From JBCDBD01 sp039184335 (GTDB taxonomy: Bacteria > Bacteroidota > Bacteroidia > Flavobacteriales > Flavobacteriaceae), in contig JBCDBD010000027.1 of assembly GCA_039184335.1 (NCBI GenBank), positions 1 through 47,768 of the forward strand: a stretch of DNA of 47,768 nt, read 5' to 3'. Of this stretch, positions 1 through 8,347 are shown piece by piece. The notes beneath the pieces were generated by a model. That model saw only the letters and a program-made list of their open reading frames with translations, did no database searches and was not told the DNA's origin. The translations under genes and the position numbers were made by a program. Every line of letters begins with the position of its first letter. The first letter of the stretch is position 1.

Positions 1-144
1 AGAAAGGTGGAAAATCGAATTATTTTTCAAGTGGATAAAACAGCACTTAAGGATCAAAAAGTTCTTCGGGACAACCTTAAACGCTGTAAATACACAAATA
101 TGGATAGCAGTATGCGTATATTTATTGGTAGCCATTATAAATAA
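1..144 (+). CDS. 3' end of an unidentified protein (partial)
   Basis: Frame 1 is open from the first base and stops at TAA 142-144, giving the last 47 residues of a protein whose start lies outside the window. The tail is lysine-rich and polar, ends in RIFIGSHYK, and has no membrane segment. I do not recognise the family. The 254 bases between this stop and the next gene hold one perfect TAnnTTTG box (283-290), but no TTG/TTTG element sits at the right distance upstream, so I do not call a promoter there. Confidence 0.5.
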   Translation, partial: RKVENRIIFQVDKTALKDQKVLRDNLKRCKYTNMDSSMRIFIGSHYK

Positions 145-398
145 AAAATTAAAACTCAAACAATAACTTTACACAATTCTACAGATTTAAAGTGTCCGTG
201 TTTTTGAAAAAGTGCCTGTAAATCAACTATTTGAAAGCAAAAATTACAAAAACAACAATACTGATCAATCTAATCAACTGATTATGTTTGACTTATAACC
301 GGACAGTAGTGATTTTATGTAAAGATGGAATACAATGCCCTTTATTGTTGTAAATTCACGGCTAAATCGATGACAACTTAAAAAACCGCATTTAACGC

Positions 399-1055
399 AT
401 GAAATTTTTTATTGATACAGCAAATCTAGACCAGATTACAGAAGCCCAACAATTAGGGGTACTTGATGGAGTGACCACCAACCCCTCTTTGATGGCCAAG
501 GAAGGAATTACAGGTAAAGAAAATATTCTCAAGCACTATGTGGACATATGCAACATCGTTGATGGAGATGTTTCGGCAGAAGTTGTGGCCACCGAATTTG
601 ATGGTATTGTAACTGAAGGCGAGGAATTGGCTCAATTACATGATCAAATTGTTGTCAAGGTTCCCATGATCCGCGATGGGGTCAAGGCACTTAAATATTT
701 TTCTGATAAGGGCATCAAGACCAATTGCACATTGGTGTTTTCACCTGGTCAAGCCCTTTTGGCCGCCAAAGCTGGTGCAACTTATGTTTCTCCTTTTCTT
801 GGTAGGCTTGATGATATATCGACTGATGGTTTGAACCTTATCTCAGAAATAAGGCTTATCTATGACAACTATGGTTATGAGACCCAAATTTTAGCTGCCT
901 CAATACGTCATACGATGCATGTTATCGATTGTGCAAAAATTGGTGCTGATGTAATGACCGGGCCCTTGTCGGCTATCGACGGACTCTTAAAACACCCATT
1001 GACCGATATAGGGTTGGCAAAATTTTTGGCAGACTACAAAAAAGGCAATTCATGA
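399..1055 (+). CDS. fsa: Small transaldolase / fructose-6-phosphate aldolase family protein
   Basis: This 218-residue protein has the length of the short transaldolase subfamily (TalC/FSA), well under the 310-390 residues of classical transaldolases. The family is a TIM-barrel class I aldolase that works through a lysine Schiff base. Visible landmarks are the N-terminal FFIDTAN strand, TTNPSL (about 26-31), the catalytic lysine K87 in VVKVPM, TNCTLVFS (about 108-115), SPFLGRLDD (about 131-139) and the C-terminal phosphate-binding part with MTGPLS. The role is transfer or cleavage of a dihydroxyacetone unit on sugar phosphates in the non-oxidative pentose phosphate pathway; sequence alone cannot separate transaldolase from aldolase activity. 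It is a single-gene unit converging on the next minus-strand gene. The ATG at 399 has no clear Shine-Dalgarno, which is usual in this phylum. Confidence 0.88.
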   Translation: MKFFIDTANLDQITEAQQLGVLDGVTTNPSLMAKEGITGKENILKHYVDICNIVDGDVSAEVVATEFDGIVTEGEELAQLHDQIVVKVPMIRDGVKALKYFSDKGIKTNCTLVFSPGQALLAAKAGATYVSPFLGRLDDISTDGLNLISEIRLIYDNYGYETQILAASIRHTMHVIDCAKIGADVMTGPLSAIDGLLKHPLTDIGLAKFLADYKKGNS

Positions 1056-1090
1056 TTTAAAATTCCGGAAATCTTCTTTTGCTCTTTGCC

Positions 1091-2479
1091 TCAGAAAGAA
1101 GAAGCGTAGAGGTTGGCAAAAGCATCCACTATCAGGGTATCTTTCGCAATGACGCATTTGTTCAGGCCATCAATGACCAACGTATGTTGGATTTTTTGAA
1201 AATCACCCCCTCGAAACTGAAGGTTCTTATCAAGATCGTTTTCTTCAATTAAAGCGATCCACTGTGAATGGCTGGTATTGAGGTTGATTCCCACAAAGTT
1301 GTATTCTGGTCTTTTGGCCTTAAGTTTGGCGATTCTTTTTGAAAGGTTTTTGAAATGTTTTTTTTGGGTTCCGGTCCAAAAATAAAATACAGTCTTGTGG
1401 TTTCTCGTAATATCACGCAAATGATGTTTATTTCCATCGGTATCAAAAATTTCCAGATTCGGAATCTCGTTGTTCGGCTGTAAACTTTTGATACCTTCAT
1501 AAAGGTCTTTTATCTCTTGCTTGTGATAATCGTTGCTTGAAAGCGCATTGAATTCTTTGATGAACTCTTGACAACCTGTATTGGCTTGGTGCACTTTGAG
1601 CAGATATTCTACTGCCACGGTACGCATCAAATTGTTTTTCAGTTCCTTTACCTTCACCAGACTGTCAATAAGTTTCATGTTATGGCGGTTGAGATGAAGT
1701 TTGTGTTCATCGTGGGTAAGTGTGCCGACCTCACAGTTTTTGGCACAGGTCATGTATGAAAGGTTGCCAAAATGGTAAGAAAGATAGTCGTAATAGGGCT
1801 TGAAATAGGCGAGGTCACTATTGTTGATATCAAGGATATTTCTATGGGCATTAAAGGCAGCTCCATAATCATGTATCCCTTTTTCACCTGTCTTCTTTCT
1901 ATGGTAGAAAGGATACTTTTCTTTGTGGATATAGGTGTCGTAGTCTACAGCGGCCTTCGCTATCATCATGGCATTTTCTGAAAGATCTGCTTCAGCGAAG
2001 AGTGCGTTCATTTCATCGAGCTTGATATCGCGCAGTGAATCTATTTTTAAACTGAACGCTTCAGGTTTAAGACTATAGTAAGCATACATGAGTGGTTCTT
2101 CGTCTTCATGCAAGAGAAACATCTCTATAAGAAAATTGTTGAGTTCACTTCCTTGGCCAGAAAATACCAACGATTCATCGAATTCGACGGTGTTGAGGCG
2201 AATACGGATGCTATCTCCCTCTTCAAAATAGACGTATTGCAGTTCAGGGCTGTGGTCAAAATGATAAAGACCCTCATCGATTCCACTAAGTTCAAATGAA
2301 AATCGGTTGTTGGCATCCAGTTCTGTAGAGTCTATGACCAGATCATTTCTGTAGAGAACGACAGCATCACTGGTAGGGTTAACGATTTCCCCCGAAAAAT
2401 AAACAGATGGACAATTTTTGTTTTCCTCGACACACCCCAACAAAGACAAAAAGATTGTAAAGAGTAAAAATCTAACCAT
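1091..2479 (-). CDS. Thioredoxin-fold lipoprotein without redox cysteines (DUF4369/TlpA-like)
   Basis: A 462-residue predicted lipoprotein: hydrophobic N-terminus followed by a lipobox LLGC with the lipidated Cys at 16. Residues about 25-110 form a beta-rich region resembling the DUF4369 domain often found before TlpA domains in Bacteroidota (a VYFSG start and a YVYFEEGDSI strand). A helical middle follows. The last ~130 residues look like a TlpA/thioredoxin domain, with the strand VFYFWTGT and the later VGINLN strand. Where the active site WCxxC should be, the sequence reads FWTGTQKKH, with no cysteine, so thiol-disulfide exchange is not expected. It probably acts as an envelope binding or scaffold protein. 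Its 3' end converges on the aldolase gene with a 35-base gap. Family placement is by motif reading only. Confidence 0.7.
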   Translation of the reverse strand: MVRFLLFTIFLSLLGCVEENKNCPSVYFSGEIVNPTSDAVVLYRNDLVIDSTELDANNRFSFELSGIDEGLYHFDHSPELQYVYFEEGDSIRIRLNTVEFDESLVFSGQGSELNNFLIEMFLLHEDEEPLMYAYYSLKPEAFSLKIDSLRDIKLDEMNALFAEADLSENAMMIAKAAVDYDTYIHKEKYPFYHRKKTGEKGIHDYGAAFNAHRNILDINNSDLAYFKPYYDYLSYHFGNLSYMTCAKNCEVGTLTHDEHKLHLNRHNMKLIDSLVKVKELKNNLMRTVAVEYLLKVHQANTGCQEFIKEFNALSSNDYHKQEIKDLYEGIKSLQPNNEIPNLEIFDTDGNKHHLRDITRNHKTVFYFWTGTQKKHFKNLSKRIAKLKAKRPEYNFVGINLNTSHSQWIALIEENDLDKNLQFRGGDFQKIQHTLVIDGLNKCVIAKDTLIVDAFANLYASSF

Positions 2480-2620
2480 TAAAGCTCCCTTCGATATCGT
2501 AAGACAAAACTAAGAATCACAAAAAGCGCAATCTGTTAAGGGGTAGTTAAATGTTGTAAACTCCTGTTTTTTAGCTGTTTTAAACGACTCTTTTAAATTA
2601 GTAATCAGGACTATTTTAGT

Positions 2621-2628
2621 TACTTTTG
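2621..2628 (+). promoter_or_regulatory. Candidate Bacteroidota -7 box of the ABC-F gene
   Basis: TACTTTTG matches the TAnnTTTG consensus exactly and lies 21 bases before the ATG, which would give a 5' leader of about 15 bases. No clear TTTG -33 element is seen about 20 bases upstream, so support rests on the -7 box and its position. Confidence 0.45.
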
Positions 2629-2649
2629 CACAAAATTCAAAACTTCTGA

Positions 2650-4278
2650 ATGTTAGCTGTATCCAATCTATCTGTCCAATTTGGCAAAAGGGTTCTTTTT
2701 GACGAGGTGAACGTCACATTTTCGCATGGCAACTGTTATGGAATTATTGGGGCCAATGGTGCTGGAAAATCCACTTTCTTAAAGGTCATCTCAAAGCAGA
2801 TCGACCCAACTTCGGGCAACGTGCACCTCGAACCGGGCAAGCGTATGTCGATTTTAGAACAAGATCACAATGCTTATGATGCGGTTACTGTGTTGGAAAC
2901 TGTAGTGAAGGGCAATGGTCCCTTGTTTGAACTAAAGGCAACAATAGATGCCCTTTATGCTGATTATAGTGATGAGAACGCCGAGAAAATAGGGGAGTTG
3001 CAAGTACAATTTGAAGAAATGAACGGTTGGAACGCTGAAAGTGATGCAGCGGCCTTGCTCTCAAGTCTCGGCATTTCAGAAAATTTACACTATACCACCA
3101 TGGCCGATATGGATGCCAAGCTCAAGGTCAGGGTTTTATTGGCTCAAGCCCTTTTTGGCAACCCTGATGTTTTGATCATGGATGAGCCCACCAACGATTT
3201 GGACTATGAGACCATCAATTGGCTAGAAAACTTTTTAGCCAATTATGAAAATACGGTGATCGTGGTCTCGCATGACCGTCACTTCTTAGATGCGGTATGT
3301 ACGCATATTGCGGATATTGATTTCGGTAAGATAAACCTGTTTTCAGGAAACTATACCTTTTGGTACGAAAGTAGCCAATTGGCGGCAAGACAACGGGCAC
3401 AACAAAATAGGAAGGCAGAAGAAAAGGCCAAGGAGCTTCAAGAGTTTATTCAGCGGTTCAGTGCCAATGTGGCCAAGAGCAAACAGGCTACCTCAAGAAA
3501 GAAAATGCTTGATAAGTTGAAGATTGATGACATCAAACCATCTAGCCGAAGATATCCTGCCCTGATTTTTGACCGTGAAAGGGAGGCGGGCGACCAAATC
3601 TTGAACATTGAGCAATTGAGTGCTTCAACTGAAGATGGAGAGCTATTGTTTCAAAATGTCAACATCAATTTGGCCAAAGGTGACAAGGTGGCCATTATTT
3701 CAAAAGATTCTCGGGCGACGACAGCCTTTTATGAAATAATAAGTGGCCAAAATTCGGTGGGTACAGGCAATGTGCAATGGGGGGTCACCACAACACAATC
3801 TTATTTGCCTGTTGACAATTCATCGTATTTTGATCAAGATGTCAATCTGGTCGATTGGCTTCGACAATGGGCAAAAACCGAGGAAGAACGTGAAGAAGTC
3901 TACATTCGCGGGTTTTTGGGCAAGATGTTGTTCAGTGGAGAAGAGGCTTTGAAAAAAAGTACGGTATTGTCAGGTGGTGAAAAAGTGAGGTGCATGTTGA
4001 GTAGAATGATGATGCTCAGAGCCAATGTGTTACTGTTGGATGAACCTACCAATCATTTGGATTTGGAAAGCATTACTGCATTTAACAATTCATTGAAGAA
4101 CTTTAAGGGTACCTTGTTATTGACCACCCACGACCATGAGTTTGTACAGACCGTGGCCAACCGAATCATCGAACTTACCCCAAATGGCACTATCGACAGG
4201 TATCTATCATTTGACGAATATATGTCTGACAAATCAATAAAGGAACAACGTAATAAGATGTATGCCCTACCAGTTTAA
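2650..4278 (+). CDS. ABC-F family ATP-binding protein (ribosome-associated type)
   Basis: A 542-residue soluble protein with two ABC cassettes and no membrane domain, the layout of ABC-F translation factors (EttA/Uup/YbiT group), which bind the ribosomal E site. Cassette 1 has Walker A GANGAGKST (about 33-41) and Walker B LIMDEPTNDLD, but a degenerate signature region (DAKLKVRVLLAQAL). A charged linker rich in Lys, Arg and Gln (about 240-300) is the P-site tRNA interaction motif region. Cassette 2 has a clean signature LSGGEKVR and Walker B LLLDEPTNHLD, but its Walker A position reads SKDSRATTAF in place of GxxxxGKST. The gene is monocistronic, and its 3' end faces the next gene across 9 bases. 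It could be a housekeeping translation factor; antibiotic resistance is possible for the family but is not indicated here. Confidence 0.9.
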   Translation: MLAVSNLSVQFGKRVLFDEVNVTFSHGNCYGIIGANGAGKSTFLKVISKQIDPTSGNVHLEPGKRMSILEQDHNAYDAVTVLETVVKGNGPLFELKATIDALYADYSDENAEKIGELQVQFEEMNGWNAESDAAALLSSLGISENLHYTTMADMDAKLKVRVLLAQALFGNPDVLIMDEPTNDLDYETINWLENFLANYENTVIVVSHDRHFLDAVCTHIADIDFGKINLFSGNYTFWYESSQLAARQRAQQNRKAEEKAKELQEFIQRFSANVAKSKQATSRKKMLDKLKIDDIKPSSRRYPALIFDREREAGDQILNIEQLSASTEDGELLFQNVNINLAKGDKVAIISKDSRATTAFYEIISGQNSVGTGNVQWGVTTTQSYLPVDNSSYFDQDVNLVDWLRQWAKTEEEREEVYIRGFLGKMLFSGEEALKKSTVLSGGEKVRCMLSRMMMLRANVLLLDEPTNHLDLESITAFNNSLKNFKGTLLLTTHDHEFVQTVANRIIELTPNGTIDRYLSFDEYMSDKSIKEQRNKMYALPV

Positions 4279-4287
4279 GACGCGGGA

Positions 4288-5004
4288 CTATGCATTGAAG
4301 TATTTGCTGTTCCATATGGCAGGGTTGAAATTCTTTCCTAATGCAAATCCATAAAAGATGACCACCGATGCAATGCATTTGAACATAAAAAAGTAGATGA
4401 TCCAAAATTCTGCAGCCGTATCAGACTTTGAAAAAAGCCCATTGGGTACAAGAAGGGTTGCAAAATAACTGATGAACAACACAAATAAGGCAAGGTTGAC
4501 AATATTACGAAAGGGAAGTACCAATAGTTTTCGAAGTGGATGCAGGTCATTGCCCCATTTGTGAATAAGGTAAAAGTAGCCGTTACCAATGGGAGCAAAA
4601 AGAAGGGGATCGTCTTTGTCCTCAAGTTTGAACAATTTTGAGGGGGCCATTATTTTAAAACCTTTCAGTTCGATACCGTGTTGTTTTTCAAGATTCTTGA
4701 TTTTAGAAATTGCACTTTGCGGAATAGGCCCCTTAAAGTATTTGGAATCCAGAAAACGCAGTCTGTAATCGATACAGGTTTCCCGTATGTGATCTATATG
4801 AAAAATCAGGTCAGATTCAAGCAGGTCAATCTCAAAAGGGTTGGCTGCCGCAGAAGAAGTTTTAGTCAGTCTTTCTTCAATCTTTAATGCTATATCTGTG
4901 TCTTGGTCGATGATTTGGTAAACTTCAGACAAGATATCATTTTCAGCTACTTTTCGCTTGGCGAGCATTAGCTTGTCTTTGATATTGGTTTTTTTTAGCA
5001 ACAT
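4288..5004 (-). CDS. Conserved membrane protein of unknown function
   Basis: A 238-residue protein that I cannot name. The first ~150 residues are polar and helical, with many Lys/Glu/Asp and no signal peptide. The last third has two strong hydrophobic segments, about 168-190 (NLALFVLFISYFATLLVP) and 200-225 (FWIIYFFMFKCIASVVIFYG), so a cytoplasmic N-terminal domain with a C-terminal two-helix hairpin anchor is likely. I chose the ATG at 5004; the frame stays open to a TTG at 5025, which is a weaker start. The gene is divergent from the fasciclin gene, with the 5162-5185 palindrome between them. Confidence 0.6.
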   Translation of the reverse strand: MLLKKTNIKDKLMLAKRKVAENDILSEVYQIIDQDTDIALKIEERLTKTSSAAANPFEIDLLESDLIFHIDHIRETCIDYRLRFLDSKYFKGPIPQSAISKIKNLEKQHGIELKGFKIMAPSKLFKLEDKDDPLLFAPIGNGYFYLIHKWGNDLHPLRKLLVLPFRNIVNLALFVLFISYFATLLVPNGLFSKSDTAAEFWIIYFFMFKCIASVVIFYGFALGKNFNPAIWNSKYFNA

Positions 5005-5161
5005 TTGATTTCTTTTTTTCAGCAATACCCAAATGTACTCAATTCATTTTTTCGATGTTTTCTAGGTGAAAGCCATACATGTTAAGTTTTTGTTAATTTC
5101 TATAAAAAGCATTTGTTAGATCTAGTTGTTTTCCACTTAAATAGTATCTTGACCGATATTT

Positions 5162-5185
5162 GTGTGTTTCATCGACGAAACACAC
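5162..5185. repeat. Perfect 9-bp inverted repeat between divergent genes
   Basis: GTGTGTTTC (5162-5170) and GAAACACAC (5177-5185) are perfect reverse complements around the 6-base spacer ATCGAC. The element lies in the intergenic region between the membrane-protein gene (minus) and the fasciclin gene (plus), 46 bases before the fasciclin ATG, and follows a GATATTTG box (5154-5161, nearly TAnnTTTG). It is not followed by a T run, so an operator or 5'-leader hairpin is more likely than a terminator. Confidence 0.6.
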
Positions 5186-5231
5186 GAAAGCCCAAGCTCT
5201 AGAACGAATTAACCAGAACGCTAAACATTAT

Positions 5232-5801
5232 ATGTTTTCCCCAAATCGAGTTTTCTTTTCCGCTACCTTCTTATTTTTCTTTTTTCTAACGGGTCAGGCA
5301 CAACATAAAAGCCTTAATGCACTGCCTGTTGGCTTTTACTTACACCCTAAAAAGTCCATTGCCCAGACCACATCTGATGCTGAAGAGTATACGATACTCT
5401 CTTCTTTTGTCAAAGCTGCGGATTTAGAGGAAATTTTGGACCAACAAGGTCCTTTTACCATTTTTGCACCATCAGATAATGCTTTCAGTAAATTACCGGA
5501 AAATACGGTAAATCATCTCATTGAAACTGGGAATAAGAAATCCATCAAGGCCATATTGACCTATCATATCGTTGCTGGCAAGTTAACGGCCTCCAAAATA
5601 TTGAGGGCGCTTTGTCAAGGTGAAGGGTATGCCACTTTTACCACAGTGCACGGAACTAAGATTAAGGCTTCCATTTCTGGCACCGATATTGTTTTGATCG
5701 ATGCTTTCGGAAATTCGGCAAAAATCACTGCTGCTGATTCCAATCAAAGCAATGGGGTACTTCACGAAATAGATCGCGTAGTCTTGCCCATAAAGATTTA
5801 G
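5232..5801 (+). CDS. Secreted fasciclin (FAS1) domain protein
   Basis: A 189-residue exported protein made of one FAS1 domain, a fold that mediates cell adhesion or polysaccharide/protein contact outside the cytoplasm. The ATG at 5232 starts a good signal peptide (a basic residue, then a Phe-rich core, cleavage near TGQA-Q). An upstream in-frame TTG at 5160 would put 24 polar residues ahead of it and overlap the palindrome, so I reject that start. FAS1 hallmarks are YTILSSFVKAADLEEIL, the H1 box GPFTIFAPSDNAFSKLP (about 80-95), the YH core AILTYHIVAGKL, and the H2 box NGVLHEIDRVVLP at the C-terminus. There is no anchor or sorting domain, so it is periplasmic or secreted. The 3' end faces pheT across 4 bases. 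Confidence 0.88.
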   Translation: MFSPNRVFFSATFLFFFFLTGQAQHKSLNALPVGFYLHPKKSIAQTTSDAEEYTILSSFVKAADLEEILDQQGPFTIFAPSDNAFSKLPENTVNHLIETGNKKSIKAILTYHIVAGKLTASKILRALCQGEGYATFTTVHGTKIKASISGTDIVLIDAFGNSAKITAADSNQSNGVLHEIDRVVLPIKI

Positions 5802-5805
5802 GCAG

Positions 5806-8221
5806 TTAGCGTATTTCTGCGTTTAACTCTTTCTGGTACACGTTTTGTAATCGCTGCATGATGCCATCGATCTGTTTATCGGTCAAGGTTTTCTTGGTAT
5901 CCAATAAGGTATAGCTGATTGCATACGACTTTTTGTTTTTAGGTAGGTTCTTGCCGCGGTACACATCAAAGAGGTTTAATTTTTTGAGCAGTTTTTTTTT
6001 CGGTTTTTTTAGCAAGGTCATGCACTTCTTTGAAGGTAGTATGTTCATTTAGAAGTAGCGCTAGATCTCTTTTTACTTCAGGAAAACGGGGTATCTCTTT
6101 AAAGACAATAGCTTCTTTTGACAAGGTATACAGTATATTGTTCCAATCAAAGTCAGCATATAAGACCTGTTGTTTGATTTCATGGCCATTGGAGATGTTT
6201 TGATTGATCACACCAAATCGTACCAAGTTTCTCTCCCCAACAGAATAGTCAAGTGCTTCAGAAAAGATACGGTCTGATAGTAAGGTTTCGACCTCGAAAT
6301 GTGCGATACCACAACGCTGCAAAATTACCCGTACAATGCCCTTTAGAAAGAAAAAACCAGATACCTTTTTTTCAGATAGCCAATTGTCATCGTGTTTCTG
6401 GCCTGTAATGAACATGGCAAGATGTTGTTTTTCTTCATATGTCGTTCCCTCTTTTTGGTAGGTTTTTCCATACTCAAAAAATTTGAGGTTTTGATTTTGC
6501 CGGTTGCTGTTATGGGCAATTGCTTGGAGTCCGGACGGCAGCATTGTATTTCTGAGACGGGAAAGATCTTTGCTCAACGGATTGAGCATTTCTATTGCGG
6601 TGTCTTCAGCAGTTGCATCTTCATCTGCTACCAAGCTGTTGGTCAAAATCTCATAGAACCCATTAGCGGTGAGCACGTCTGCTATAATGTTTTGTATCCT
6701 GTGGTTTTCGAATTTCGAAGTTCTTATTATGGCAGAGTCCAGTTTTTCTTTGAATCCAATGGTGTTGTACCCGTAGATTCGAAGTATTTCCTCGATAACA
6801 TCGACATCACGTAGCACATCGACCCGATATGAGGGTATGGTCATACCAAGACCGGTTTCCGTAACGTTGTTCACTTTTATTTCCAAAGAGGTCAAGATAG
6901 ACTTGACCGTGTCTCTTGGTATCTCTTGGCCTATAAGTGCGTTTATCTTATCGAATGACAAGAACACTTGGTTTTCTTCTTTTTTCTTGGGATAAAGATC
7001 AACAATTTCTGAGCTGATGTCCCCCCCGGCTATTTCTTTGATAAGCAGTGCAGCACGTTTCAAGGCGTATTCTGTAAGGTTGATGTCAATACCACGTTCG
7101 AACCGGAATGAAGCATCAGTGTTCAAGCCCTGTCTTTTGGCTGTTTTACGTATGCAAATGGGATCAAAATATGCACTTTCCAAGAATATTGATGAAGTTT
7201 CACTGGTGACCCCAGAATTGCTACCGCCAAAGATGCCAGCAATGCACATGGGCTTTTCACTATCACAGATCATCAGATCATCTTCATGCAGTTCTCGTTC
7301 GATGTCATCCAGTGTTGTGAATTTGGTGCCCTTGGGCAAGGTTTTGACCTCAACTCGATTTCCCTTGATCTTAGAAGCATCAAAGGCGTGTAAAGGTTGT
7401 CCGAGTTCATGTAGTACATAGTTGGTAATGTCGACAACATTGTTCTTTGGGGTCAACCCTATTGCCTTCAAACGGTTCTTGAGCCAATCTGGGGAGTCTT
7501 GTACGATTACATTGCTTATTGTTAGGCCACAATAACGTGGAGCTTTCAGACTATCTTCAACCTCGACATCTATTTTTAGGGACCGATTGTCAATGGAGAA
7601 GTTACTTGTTGAAGGGGTGACCAGTTCTTTCTTTATTTCTTGATGCTCCAGACCGGCCTTTAGGTCCCGTGCCACACCAAAATGGCTCATGGCATCTGCA
7701 CGGTTTGGGGTCAGTCCTATTTCAAAGATTTCATCGTTTTCAACTTCAAAAACTTCACTACAGGGTTTGCCGGGTACCAAGGGTTCACTTAAGACCAGAA
7801 TGCCATCGTGACTGTCACCTAAGCCCAATTCATCTTCGGCACAGATCATGCCATGGCTTTCCTCACCACGAATTTTACCCTTTTTGATTTTCCAGGCGTT
7901 CCCGTCTTTTCCATAAAGCGTAGTTCCTATAGTGGCTACGGGTACTTTTTGGCCCTTTGCCACATTCGGTGCGCCACAGACAATCTGTACCGGCTGCTCT
8001 GCACCAATGTCTACCAAGGTAAGCTTTAACCGGTCCGCATTTGGGTGTTTTCTGCATTCAAGTACATGGCCGACCACGACACCCCTCAATCCACCTTTGA
8101 CCGATTCAAAGGTAGTGATTCCCTCAACCTCTAGTCCAAGGTCGGTCAACAGCTCGGCAGTCTTTTGGGAATCCCATTCCAGTTTCAAAAACTGCTTTAA
8201 CCAGTTGTAAGAAATCTTCAT
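5806..8221 (-). CDS. pheT: Phenylalanyl-tRNA synthetase beta subunit, with a -1 nt frame break at an A9 run
   Basis: This is the beta chain of the alpha2/beta2 enzyme that charges tRNA-Phe. The order of domains is complete: an N-terminal strand start (MKISYNWLKQFL), an EMAP-like tRNA-binding OB fold (about 39-150, with HPNADRLKLTLVD), the B3/B4 editing domain (VDITNYVLHELGQPLHAFD; the GIFGG loop), B5, the core catalytic-like domain, and the C-terminal anticodon-binding FDX-ACB domain. The first frame ends early at 5966-5968. The FDX-ACB end (LLKKLNLFDVYRGKNLP to the stop at 5806) continues in another frame. The switch falls on nine A (5992-6000 on the minus strand); with eight A the sense joins as TEKK-LLKKLNLFDVY and gives 804 residues, the family's normal length. 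pheT is essential, so this is either a homopolymer read error or a slippage site. pheS is not next to it. Confidence 0.88.
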
Positions 8222-8240
8222 TGGTCAATTTTAAGGTCAG

Positions 8241-8271
8241 CAAATATATAACATTGTGGTAATAACGTCAA
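8241..8271 (-). promoter_or_regulatory. Candidate pheT promoter (TTG-N20-TATATTTG)
   Basis: On the minus strand, TTG (8269-8271) and a perfect -7 box TATATTTG (8241-8248) are 20 bases apart, the usual Bacteroidota spacing. Transcription would begin near 8234, giving a leader of about 13 bases before the pheT ATG at 8221. Confidence 0.5.
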
Positions 8272-8347
8272 TCAAAGGATATTCATAAAATGGGTATTTG
8301 TGGGATATGAATCGTATTTTCGATATTCGTTTTAAAATTAAGATACG

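Noticed and set aside
283..290. Promoter of the aldolase gene at TATGTTTG
   Set aside because: A perfect -7 box, but no TTG or TTTG lies 17-23 bases upstream and the leader would be over 100 bases.
5160..5231. TTG start 24 codons ahead of the fasciclin gene
   Set aside because: It would include the palindrome and put polar residues before a good signal peptide.
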